DNA from: CAINFV01 sp964409235
Lineage (GTDB): Bacteria > Chlamydiota > Chlamydiia > Chlamydiales > FEN-1388
Reading direction: 5' to 3'
NCBI GenBank assembly: GCA_964409235.1
Contig: CAYPCN010000001.1
Coordinates: 1-64,000, forward strand
DNA: 64,000 nucleotides
Shown: piece after piece, positions 15,218-23,482 of the stretch
Numbering within the stretch: position 1 is the stretch's first letter
Layout of the letters: every line of letters begins with the position of its first letter
Notes under the pieces: model-generated
Databases searched by the model: none
Told to the model about the DNA's origin: nothing
The model's input: only the letters and a program-made list of their open reading frames with translations
Made by a program: the position numbers and the translations under genes

Positions 15218-18178
15218 TTGTGTCTCAAAAGAGGTGGGCGCATAGCGGGACGAGAGGTGAAACAGCCTGCTTTCAAAGAGGAGGTGGAGAAGAGAATCAC
15301 CGCTGGCTGGATGGCTGTCGAGGAATGGATCGCCCAGAGTCACCAATCCCCGAAGCCATCAGAAAAGAACAGGGCTATATCCCTCGCCTCACATCAGCTT
15401 GCCGTATGCCGAGAATTTTTGGCGTTGAAAAGAGCAACCCTTCCAGAACGACAGTTTTTAGAGAGCCAAGAACGGCTGCAGCAGCTGACCAGCCGCCTCG
15501 TTGATATCGACCGGCGCCTTCGCGTTGAAATAGAGAGTGAGGCGCAACGACTGCGATGTGCTCTTCAGAGCTTCTGCGAAGAGGCGCAGGCCGCAGACAA
15601 CCCCTGTCTTCCCCTCGAAAAGGGTCTGGAGGCAATCTCTGACAACCGGTACCGGCCGCTGCTGGTCGATTTCCGTCGCTTGCTTGCCACCTGTACTCAC
15701 AAGGATGCCAAACGAATACTCATTCCATTTTTCAGGCAATGCTTTATTGAGGAGAGAGCGGACCTGCTGGCAGCGCGAGAGACCGCTGCGCAGCTGCTCT
15801 TGCTGGCCGAGTACGGGAAGATGAGATCTCTTCGGGGCTCCTTTGCTCAAGTACAGAGCGTCTTGGAAGAGCGAGCGCTTTCCATTGTCAAAGCGCAAAA
15901 ACATGTCGTAGACAGACGGATAGCCAGGTATTCGGCAGCCGTGTGTTATGAGGCCGAAGATGTGGAGGACACCCTCGTTCCACAGGCTGTAGCAGGAGCT
16001 CTCGTCCGCAAGGACGGCACGCTCAACCTGGGTCTTATTCGGCATGTAAAGTCTGTCTTCCTGCCCCCAAAGGCAGAGAGGGATGCGATGGAACGCCATA
16101 TTGCATCATCGCTGCAAGAGCTCCAAAGCAATGAAGCGATGGTGGATGCCCTCGAGTCGTTGCCCACCATCACCGACCCTGACGCAATTGAAGATGTAAA
16201 CTGCGTGCTCGGAAGGCCGTTGGCTACGCCGTTGACACGGGGGGATAGCCTGCAGGCTGTGCTCACGGCCTTTTTCACGCGGCAGAGGCAGAAGCTGCTT
16301 GGGAATTGTTATCTTATTGCTCCTGAGGCAATACGGCGAGAATCGTGCGGCCTGTGGATGATTCACGATCTTCAGGAACTCCTCACCAAGCAAAGGACAA
16401 TCACCAGGACTATCGATGGGCAGGAGGTCTCCTCGGTAGGGCTTCCCTGGCTTCACAAAGAGGCCGTGCTGCAGTCGCTGGACATTTCTGTATGCACATC
16501 TCTCTTCAGCCTCCCACATGTACAAGAGGCCTGCGCCATGGTGGGGTGTACCACGGCAGCGGAATTTGGGCAACTCGCACAAGCGATTGCTGCTACGAGT
16601 GACAATGGCGGCTTCTCTCTTCTAGAGATTTTTGAAGCTCTGTGCCAGCGGAAAGACCCCCTCTCATCCTCTGATCGGCTGGTCAAAGCCATTAGGATCA
16701 TCGAAGCGTTTGTGCAAAATCCTCTCCTTCGGATGTGGGAGAATGCCATGGGCGGATTTCTGTTTCCACCACTCAACCCTTCGCATTTCCCTCTTCACCT
16801 CCGATACCCACGCACATATGTGAAGGCTCTGGCACAGTTCTCCATCAACCATGCCAAGAGAATTGGCCTCCATGATATCGCCTCGAAGCTTGCCAAAGTG
16901 GTGCGCATGTGCGAAGGGCAGCAGGAAGCCCCTCTCTGTCTTCCTGAGAATGCCGTTCCCAGTTCGTGGGCGCTACTTAGACCGTGTATGATCCCTGAGA
17001 CTAACAGTGCTATTGACGACCTCTCGTTCGCCATGATGCGCGTAGATCCACAATCTCAGAAGCTGGTGCCCTTCCGCTCCTCTGAGGAATTCGGAGAATT
17101 TATCGTGCACTCCTTTGAAGAATGGGTGGACAGCTTGGCGGCTTCTGGACAATCACCGGTCCATCGTAAAAAATATTGCGGTCGCAACGCCGAAAAATAC
17201 CTCAAGGAGTTCGATGGAATCTTACAGCAAGAGACATCGGGGGACAAAATCGTGTCGGGAGTGTGCAGTGGGTTCCTCTACTATGTGGTATCTGGAGGGG
17301 CGTCCATGAACTTCCTCGGGCAGAACGTCCTCGAAGTGTCGGCCGGCACAAAAGAGCAGTTTGGCGATTCCATTGCCCGAGCGATCCCCTCGTTTTTCAA
17401 CTGGGCGGACTCCTTTCACCAAGAGCATGGGGGCGACCCGTCGTATACCGTTGGCGCTACGGCGTTAGGGCATGCCTTTCGCTTGCTCCCTAACCATTCT
17501 TCGTTTCTCCCATGGCATGGCAACGGCAAAGCAATGATGGCAGCGGTAGAGAAGGCAACAGCAGAAATATGCGCTAGAACAGATGAACAGCGCTCGTTCT
17601 TCGCTCTCAACGCCCCTGTCATCGATTCCATAGCCGAAGTTGTCGTGAATACTGCAGCACGAACCGATGTCACAGCGAGCGCTCTCAAGAGCCAGATGAG
17701 GAGAGAGGCCCACGAGTTGTTGAAAGCAAACACACAGCCGTCCGTGCTCGACTTTTGCATGGCCATCCTCAATGCAGCCCACAACCTCTGCTGTGCACAT
17801 GCTCGGGAGCGGCCCTCCGACGGAGACCTCATCGCTTTCCAATACTCGCTTCTCACCCAATGTGATATGGCCTATCCCTCCCTTGTCACGCACTTTGCCG
17901 ATACGAACTGGACAACAAATTTCTCAGGGAGAAGAGAAGATATTCACTATGCCCTGTGGTTCGATCCCTTTCAAAAGAAGTGGACAGTGATTGCCCTTCC
18001 AGAAGGGGGGAGAATGTATTCTAATACGTCTAAGAAATTCTACCTGCCGGTGTGCCTCTCTGAGGACTTTTTTTCGCTCTTCTTCATCCAACGAGTGCAT
18101 CCGGCGGTTGAGGAACAACGTCTCAATAGCGCTATGCTCAAGATAGAACGAAAGAGAGCAAAGAGATCCAGCCCATAG
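15218..18178 (+). CDS. Large unknown protein, 5' end interrupted by the assembly gap
   Basis: 986 residues counted from a TTG at 15218, but the frame stays open back to the gap at 15175 and the likely true start is ATG 15126 on the other side. Residues 20-230 are helical and charged. Two motifs stand out: GNCYLIAPEA with Cys near residue 364, and ADTNW (about 894-898) followed by DIHYALWFDPFQKKW with His 910, where a histidine starts a hydrophobic strand ending near Asp/Trp. The order Cys...His...Asp is compatible with a papain-like cysteine protease or transglutaminase fold, but this is speculation. GFLYYVVSGGASMNF (about 690-705) is hydrophobic. No signal peptide can be judged because the N terminus is missing. 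Convergent with the repeat protein gene, 12 bases apart. Confidence 0.75.
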   Translation: MCLKRGGRIAGREVKQPAFKEEVEKRITAGWMAVEEWIAQSHQSPKPSEKNRAISLASHQLAVCREFLALKRATLPERQFLESQERLQQLTSRLVDIDRRLRVEIESEAQRLRCALQSFCEEAQAADNPCLPLEKGLEAISDNRYRPLLVDFRRLLATCTHKDAKRILIPFFRQCFIEERADLLAARETAAQLLLLAEYGKMRSLRGSFAQVQSVLEERALSIVKAQKHVVDRRIARYSAAVCYEAEDVEDTLVPQAVAGALVRKDGTLNLGLIRHVKSVFLPPKAERDAMERHIASSLQELQSNEAMVDALESLPTITDPDAIEDVNCVLGRPLATPLTRGDSLQAVLTAFFTRQRQKLLGNCYLIAPEAIRRESCGLWMIHDLQELLTKQRTITRTIDGQEVSSVGLPWLHKEAVLQSLDISVCTSLFSLPHVQEACAMVGCTTAAEFGQLAQAIAATSDNGGFSLLEIFEALCQRKDPLSSSDRLVKAIRIIEAFVQNPLLRMWENAMGGFLFPPLNPSHFPLHLRYPRTYVKALAQFSINHAKRIGLHDIASKLAKVVRMCEGQQEAPLCLPENAVPSSWALLRPCMIPETNSAIDDLSFAMMRVDPQSQKLVPFRSSEEFGEFIVHSFEEWVDSLAASGQSPVHRKKYCGRNAEKYLKEFDGILQQETSGDKIVSGVCSGFLYYVVSGGASMNFLGQNVLEVSAGTKEQFGDSIARAIPSFFNWADSFHQEHGGDPSYTVGATALGHAFRLLPNHSSFLPWHGNGKAMMAAVEKATAEICARTDEQRSFFALNAPVIDSIAEVVVNTAARTDVTASALKSQMRREAHELLKANTQPSVLDFCMAILNAAHNLCCAHARERPSDGDLIAFQYSLLTQCDMAYPSLVTHFADTNWTTNFSGRREDIHYALWFDPFQKKWTVIALPEGGRMYSNTSKKFYLPVCLSEDFFSLFFIQRVHPAVEEQRLNSAMLKIERKRAKRSSP

Positions 18179-18190
18179 GAGCCGTGCCGG

Positions 18191-20026
18191 TCATGTCGAA
18201 GACGGGAATTTCCTCTGGCCTTTCTCAGCCACTTTGCGCGCAACAGCAGCACGTTGGGCAGCCTCTTCTGCTATCTTCTTCGCTGCAGCAATCTCCGCCT
18301 CAGTGGGAGGCTGCGTGCGCTGAGCCTTTTCGGCCTCTTCTTTCCGCGCTGTAAGCTCGCTTAGGTTTTTCTTCGACTCTTCCTCCACTGAAGCTGCTTG
18401 CGCCGTCAGGATTTCGAAGGATCCCTTTGTAAGGCGCTTCAAGTCCTCTATAAATTGCTTGTTGTGAGAATAGTCCACCATCCAGCTCTGCAGCATACCT
18501 CTCACCCCAGAAGATGAAGGTGGCGTGAGCAACGTCGCAATGTCCCGGAAGTTGATTCGTACATTCGTTGGCTCACCTGTAGGATGATACAAAATCGCTT
18601 TGAACGGTTGGGGAATAGTCCCAGAGCAATTCCTGAGGGTGACCCATTGATTCGTAAAATCGATCTCGAACGTTGAGGCAGTAAGGCCATTGTTTTTAAG
18701 CGTATTCTGGAGAAGCGGCGTTGTGGCGAGAGTCGCTATCTGGACAAGGGGCATGTGTTCAAATGGGACAAACAAGCGTGGAGGAGTTCCCGGCACCACC
18801 TGTAGAATCCTATTGTATAATAGGCTCGCTAAAACAGATCCTTGCGCAACCGCGCCAAGAGAGCTTTCGCATTCAACGATGTATCCCCCCTCTCCAAGCG
18901 AAATCTTACGCGGCGGCAGCCCCAACCCTCTCAACGCCTGCTGCAACAAGCCTTTGATAAATTTCGATTCGGCCTTCAGCTGGCCAGAGAGCTTTGTCTT
19001 GGCCACACTCTTCGGTGTACCAGGTGCTGACACGGCTGCGGCGCTAGAGCTTGAGGGGGCGCCGACTCCAGAAGAGAGCGGGACAGGGCGCAGCGATAAA
19101 AATCTCTGTACGTCCGCATCTTTGAGAAAGCCAAATTTGCCATGAGGAAACTTATATTGGACAATTTTAGATGCGGAGAGAGCAGAAAAATCAGGCGTCT
19201 GGGAACCAAAGTCGATCCTCCACCCTCCAGCCTCTCGTTTTGGTTTCGCATCTGCAAACCCTGCATTCTTCAGCTGTCGTTCGAGTGCTTCACGCGTCTT
19301 TGTTTCGCGTTCGATTCCTGGCGCTACCTCTGGAGAGGTTGGGTCAAAAGCTAAGAAAAAATTCACGTCTGTATCCCTGAGAAAGCCAGTACCTGGCTGT
19401 TCTATATGTTCAAACACTTTACATATAGAAAGAGCAGAGAAGTTTGGAGTGAAGTTCGTAAACTGAAGCCTCCACCCTCCAGGCTCCTGGATTGCTGTTA
19501 CTGGCGTTTCAGGACCAACCAAGCTTTGTAGTTTCGCCTCGATGTTCGGTTGGGATGTCGTCGGAGACCTTGCCATCGGTGCCATGGTAGAGGAAGTCGA
19601 AATCCACTTGGAAAACAACGCTTTCACATCTTCATTTCGAATGAAACTCTGGTCGGAGTATTTTCTATGTCTCCGAATCTTGTGTTGATCAAGACCAGAC
19701 GAAGCGAAATCTATGACGTGCGAGTAGACGATCCTATACCCCCCTTCTTCTGCATGGACAGCAGCTACGGGCAGCCCCAAGTACGTGCTTAAGCAGTTTG
19801 CAACTTGCGACTCTGGAAACAACGCCGGAAGAGCAGTATCTCGAACTTTACCTCCATGAGCAAAGGGCGCTACTTTGTGACGGCTTGCTAAAGGGCCGGC
19901 AGCCTCGCTAGGTATATGAATGGCTTCCGAAGGTCTGGCTCCCACTTGTTTTGGTTTTTTCCCTGGCGGAGGCCCTAGCCCCTCTCCACCACCTGTCACA
20001 GGAGGAAAATCTGGTGGCCAGTTCAT
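18191..20026 (-). CDS. Unknown protein built from five copies of a ~67-residue repeat
   Basis: 611 residues; GAGGAGGG lies eight bases before ATG 20026. After a Gly/Pro-rich start the chain holds repeats at about 75-141, 161-228, 246-313, 357-433 and 437-501. Each has a helix (L...L...G), a strand with GGW/Y (EEGGYRIVY, EPGGWRLQF, EAGGWRIDF, GEGGYIVEC), an FSALS-like segment, and ends in F-x-x-D-x-D-V-x-x-F-L or a relic of it (FLKDADVQRFL, INFRDIATLL). Copies 2 and 3 are closest; copies 4 and 5 have diverged. Ser/Pro linkers separate some units. Residues 535-605 are an Ala/Glu/Lys coiled coil. No signal peptide or membrane segment. I do not recognise the repeat. The gene probably uses the promoter at 20096-20124. 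Confidence 0.78.
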   Translation of the reverse strand: MNWPPDFPPVTGGGEGLGPPPGKKPKQVGARPSEAIHIPSEAAGPLASRHKVAPFAHGGKVRDTALPALFPESQVANCLSTYLGLPVAAVHAEEGGYRIVYSHVIDFASSGLDQHKIRRHRKYSDQSFIRNEDVKALFSKWISTSSTMAPMARSPTTSQPNIEAKLQSLVGPETPVTAIQEPGGWRLQFTNFTPNFSALSICKVFEHIEQPGTGFLRDTDVNFFLAFDPTSPEVAPGIERETKTREALERQLKNAGFADAKPKREAGGWRIDFGSQTPDFSALSASKIVQYKFPHGKFGFLKDADVQRFLSLRPVPLSSGVGAPSSSSAAAVSAPGTPKSVAKTKLSGQLKAESKFIKGLLQQALRGLGLPPRKISLGEGGYIVECESSLGAVAQGSVLASLLYNRILQVVPGTPPRLFVPFEHMPLVQIATLATTPLLQNTLKNNGLTASTFEIDFTNQWVTLRNCSGTIPQPFKAILYHPTGEPTNVRINFRDIATLLTPPSSSGVRGMLQSWMVDYSHNKQFIEDLKRLTKGSFEILTAQAASVEEESKKNLSELTARKEEAEKAQRTQPPTEAEIAAAKKIAEEAAQRAAVARKVAEKGQRKFPSST

Positions 20027-20095
20027 AGTAGTGCCCTCCTCAAATATTTCTTTTCCTCTTAGCGTCTAAAGATTTGCCTGCCTACTCAATACTCC

Positions 20096-20124
20096 TCTCT
20101 ACGATGTAGCTGAAATTTTTTCAA
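20096..20124 (-). promoter_or_regulatory. Candidate promoter for the five-repeat protein gene
   Basis: On the minus strand TTGAAA (20124-20119) and TAGAGA (20101-20096) lie 17 bases apart, with predicted initiation about 60 bases before ATG 20026. The -35 box is good and the -10 box weak. I see nothing else in the interval 20027-20289. Confidence 0.4.
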
Positions 20125-20289
20125 TCGATACTAGCTGTCCGTGGGATCCCTCTATTCTACCCTCCAAGAGGCGCATCGCACATGGCTCCTATTGTAGGGG
20201 AATATTTTTCAGCAGGATAACCCAGCGGTGGAGAGGACAGCGGGGCGTCCCTTGTGTGTTCAGGATAGAGCGGGAATGCGCACAACGCT

Positions 20290-21891
20290 TCACTCCATTT
20301 TTGCTAGACACTTAAGTTCTACAATACCTACGGGGGAGACGGCCTCTCCCTGCAGCTGAGGGGATTTGATGTACTTAAGCGTTTGGTAGCAAAGGGGGAT
20401 CACCGGCAGCTGGTCCATGATGATCCGCTCAGCCTTCGAGAAACAGTCTCGCCTCTCATTAGCATCTAACGTACTGGCAGCACGATCCAACAGCCGTGTG
20501 TACTCAGGGTCTGACCATGCAGTGCCATTGATCACCGTCTTCTCGTATTTGAATAGGTCGAGGTTTGACGATGGGTCATGCACCCAGACGTTCAATAACA
20601 CCATGAGGATCTCATATTCTCCCGTGCACACCTTCTGCAAGTACGCCCCTCGGTCCAGCGGATCGAGTCTGACGTCAATGTGTAAGGCGGCTATGAGCTG
20701 TGCCTGGACCGCTTCCATCATCGGCTTTACTGATGGATCTGCCCAGAAGCTGATGGTGATAGAAGGGAACGACGATGGGGGCACCGCCAGCTCCTCACAC
20801 CCTTCTGCAAAAAGGGCTTGAGCGCGAGCGGCATTGTTGTCGTCAAAGGGCGGAGCGTCGATATACGAGAGCACTCGAGGAGAGAGGCTGAAGGCTGGTA
20901 TCTCCCCGCTCTGAAGAATATTGTCGCAGAGGCTCTGGCGGTCTATGGCGTGGGCGATCGCCTGCCGGATTTTCACGGATCGAAGATGGGGCGTGTTGAC
21001 GCGACAGAGCATTTGATACGATGCGCCGGCTTGGTGAAGATGGAGACGGTGTTGTTGATAGAGGCGCGCTGCAGTCTCCAGGCTCACACTGCCGCATGGA
21101 TCCCCATGCCAATCTAATGCTCCAGCAATGAACATATTGTACGCTGTCTGTGGCTCCTCAATGATCGAAAATGAGATGCGATCAAGAGAGACGGCGTCGT
21201 GATCCCAGTAGCGAGGATTTCGCTCTAAGATGATATGCGACTTCATCTTCCGCTCTTTGATGCAAAAAGGCCCGTTACATACGAAGCGCTGAGCGCTGGC
21301 AAACTGCGGGTTTTTTTCCACAATGGTTCGGCACAAAGGAGAGAAGACCGGATTGGCGAGCAGCTCCAGAAAATAGGGCACAGGATGCTCCAAGGTCACC
21401 TCCAACGTCCTCTTGTCAAGGGCGCAGATGCCGATATCGTCAAGAGAGCATTGGCCAGCCCTTGCCTTTTGAGCGTTGCGAATGACAAAGAGCGCGTCAG
21501 AACGAGCGTTCGAATCTTTGGGGTCTAACGAACTCTTCCACGCATAGACAAAGTCATCGGCGACGAGCTCATGGCCATTGGACCATACGCTTGGGCGGAG
21601 CCGAAAGGTATAGAGCAGGCCATCGTCAGAAACGCGAACAGATTCCGCAAGGGCAAGATGGGGTTGGCCATCAGAGCCAATCCTCGTCAGTCCTTCAAAA
21701 ATCTCGCGAATAATCTGCTGGGTCCTCCGGTCATACCCAACACGAGGATCCAGCGAAACAGGGTCGCACTGCAGATACAGGTGCGCCTCTTTCTGTTTTG
21801 ATGCCGACCGATGGCGGTCTGAGCAGCTACAGGCGAAGAGAAGAACGCCGATAAGAAAGAGTGTGCACGGCTTTGTAGATCTATTGCTCAA
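20290..21891 (-). CDS. oppA: OppA-type oligopeptide-binding lipoprotein (third of three)
   Basis: 533 residues. Family 5 extracellular solute-binding protein for peptide ABC import, exported and probably lipid-anchored: the N terminus has a basic start, a hydrophobic stretch LFLIGVLLFA and a Cys at 21-23. Typical family segments are SLDPRVGYDRRTQQIIREI, YTFRLRPSVWSNG, ADDFVYAWK, YFLELLANPVFSPLC, VCNGPF and IRQAIAHAIDRQSLC. The start is TTG 21891, supported by AGAGGG nine bases upstream and the absence of a nearby ATG before the signal peptide. It overlaps the stop of the preceding oppA by 11 bases, indicating coupled translation. No permease or ATPase genes (OppBCDF) follow, so its transporter partners lie elsewhere. 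Confidence 0.93.
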   Translation of the reverse strand: MSNRSTKPCTLFLIGVLLFACSCSDRHRSASKQKEAHLYLQCDPVSLDPRVGYDRRTQQIIREIFEGLTRIGSDGQPHLALAESVRVSDDGLLYTFRLRPSVWSNGHELVADDFVYAWKSSLDPKDSNARSDALFVIRNAQKARAGQCSLDDIGICALDKRTLEVTLEHPVPYFLELLANPVFSPLCRTIVEKNPQFASAQRFVCNGPFCIKERKMKSHIILERNPRYWDHDAVSLDRISFSIIEEPQTAYNMFIAGALDWHGDPCGSVSLETAARLYQQHRLHLHQAGASYQMLCRVNTPHLRSVKIRQAIAHAIDRQSLCDNILQSGEIPAFSLSPRVLSYIDAPPFDDNNAARAQALFAEGCEELAVPPSSFPSITISFWADPSVKPMMEAVQAQLIAALHIDVRLDPLDRGAYLQKVCTGEYEILMVLLNVWVHDPSSNLDLFKYEKTVINGTAWSDPEYTRLLDRAASTLDANERRDCFSKAERIIMDQLPVIPLCYQTLKYIKSPQLQGEAVSPVGIVELKCLAKME

Positions 21892-23482
21892 CTTTTTCTA
21901 CCCTCTTAAGCTCAAGTTGTCCCACGGGAGAGAGCGATTCTCCCCGCACGCCAGGCTTCTTCGCATATTTAAACGTGTGGAAATAGACGGGAATAAGCGG
22001 AAATTCTTCCATGACAAGAGCTTCGGCTTTCTTGAGATGGGGGATGCGTACTGCAGGATCGAAACACTGGTCAGCAGCATCGAGAAGCGCGATGAAGTCA
22101 GGATGTTCCCACCCAGTGCTGTTCAGCCCTTTGTTTTTGTACTTGACGAGCTCGAGGTTATAGGATGGGTCCTGATACCACGTATACCATAAGAACCACA
22201 GTAGCTGATAGTTGCCATTATGCCACGTTTTCATCCACGTCCCCCAATCCACAGCTAAAAGATCTACCTTGATGCCGAGATTCTCTTGAAGTTGGTGCTG
22301 TTCGGCCTCTGCCGTGGCTTTGATGGTCGGATCAGAAAAGTGCGTGATGACGATCGGAGGATAGGTTTCTCGCGTATAGCCAAGCTCTTTCATCCCCTCC
22401 TCGAGCAGTTGTCGAGCAAGAGCAGGGTTGTACTCAAAGCAAGGGGTCTTCGAGAGTGAGAGCGACGAGTAGACAACCGTATAGGCTGGCGTTTCGCCCC
22501 CTTGAAGGAGTTTGTCGCAAATCTCATCCCGATTGATCGCGCAGGCAAGAGCCTTTCGGATCTTGGCAGACCGCAAATGCGGAGCCTCTGTCTGGCATAG
22601 GAACCAGTGGATGCCACCGCTCGATGTTTTGATGAGCTGCTCCCTGCGATTGAGCTCGTAGACCATCTCTAGAGATATGCCGCCAAAGCTGTCGCCATAC
22701 CAGTCGAGAGAGCCCTCTTCAAACATGTTGTACGCTGTTTGTGGGTCTTCAACGATGGCAAAATGGATTCTCTCCGTTACTGGCGCGTCAGCATCTTGGT
22801 ACAGGGGATTCTTCTCAAGAGTAAGATGCGATTTCACCTTGCGGTCTTTGGGAATATACGGGCCATTGCAGACGAATTCTGGGTAGACACCAGCTGCCCA
22901 GTTTGGATTAGACTGGTCAACAGCGCGACACACCGGGGCATAGATCGGAAGCGTAAGAAACTCCAGAAAGTATGGCGCCGGATGTTCGAGAGTGACTTCA
23001 AGTGTCGATGCATCCAGAGCTTTGACGCCTAACTCATCGACAGAACATTCGTCTTGCAAGACTTTTTTGGCATTTTTAATGACAAAGAGTGCAAATGACC
23101 CTGTCGTTGATGTGGAGTGGTTGAGAATTGTTTTCCACGCCCATTCGAAATCGTAGGCCGTGACATCGAGGCCATTGGACCATTTCGCAGGGCGGAGACG
23201 GAACGTATACACCGTATTGTCATCCGATAACGAGACGGACTGTGCTATGGCCATCTCGGGATTCCCATCTCGACCAATCCTCATGAGCCCTTCAAACAGC
23301 TCTCGATTAATCTGTACGGCTCGTCGATCATAGCCAATTCGAGGGTCTAAAGATGTAATATCAGCCTGAACGTACAAGTTCAGCGTCTTTGCTTTGTCAG
23401 ATCGTTTTATTGGCGTCTTGGAACATCCCGTCACGAATAGGGTGGAAGCAGCCGCCACAATCCATAATGCGCGCTTAATCAT
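21881..23482 (-). CDS. oppA: OppA-type oligopeptide-binding lipoprotein (second of three)
   Basis: 533 residues from ATG 23482; the frame extends to a GTG at 23509, but ATG 23482 forms an ATGA overlap with the stop of the preceding gene and has GGAGG nine bases upstream. The N terminus MIKRALWIVAAASTLFVTGC is a lipoprotein signal peptide with a good lipobox (VTGC). Family 5 solute-binding protein signatures include SLDPRIGYDRRAVQINREL, YTFRLRPAKWSNG, YDFEWAWK, YFLEFLTLPIYAPVC and VCNGPY. It should bind peptides in the periplasm for an Opp-type importer. Closely related to the third protein of the operon and to the C-terminal module of the first, consistent with tandem duplication. Confidence 0.95.
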   Translation of the reverse strand: MIKRALWIVAAASTLFVTGCSKTPIKRSDKAKTLNLYVQADITSLDPRIGYDRRAVQINRELFEGLMRIGRDGNPEMAIAQSVSLSDDNTVYTFRLRPAKWSNGLDVTAYDFEWAWKTILNHSTSTTGSFALFVIKNAKKVLQDECSVDELGVKALDASTLEVTLEHPAPYFLEFLTLPIYAPVCRAVDQSNPNWAAGVYPEFVCNGPYIPKDRKVKSHLTLEKNPLYQDADAPVTERIHFAIVEDPQTAYNMFEEGSLDWYGDSFGGISLEMVYELNRREQLIKTSSGGIHWFLCQTEAPHLRSAKIRKALACAINRDEICDKLLQGGETPAYTVVYSSLSLSKTPCFEYNPALARQLLEEGMKELGYTRETYPPIVITHFSDPTIKATAEAEQHQLQENLGIKVDLLAVDWGTWMKTWHNGNYQLLWFLWYTWYQDPSYNLELVKYKNKGLNSTGWEHPDFIALLDAADQCFDPAVRIPHLKKAEALVMEEFPLIPVYFHTFKYAKKPGVRGESLSPVGQLELKRVEKVEQ

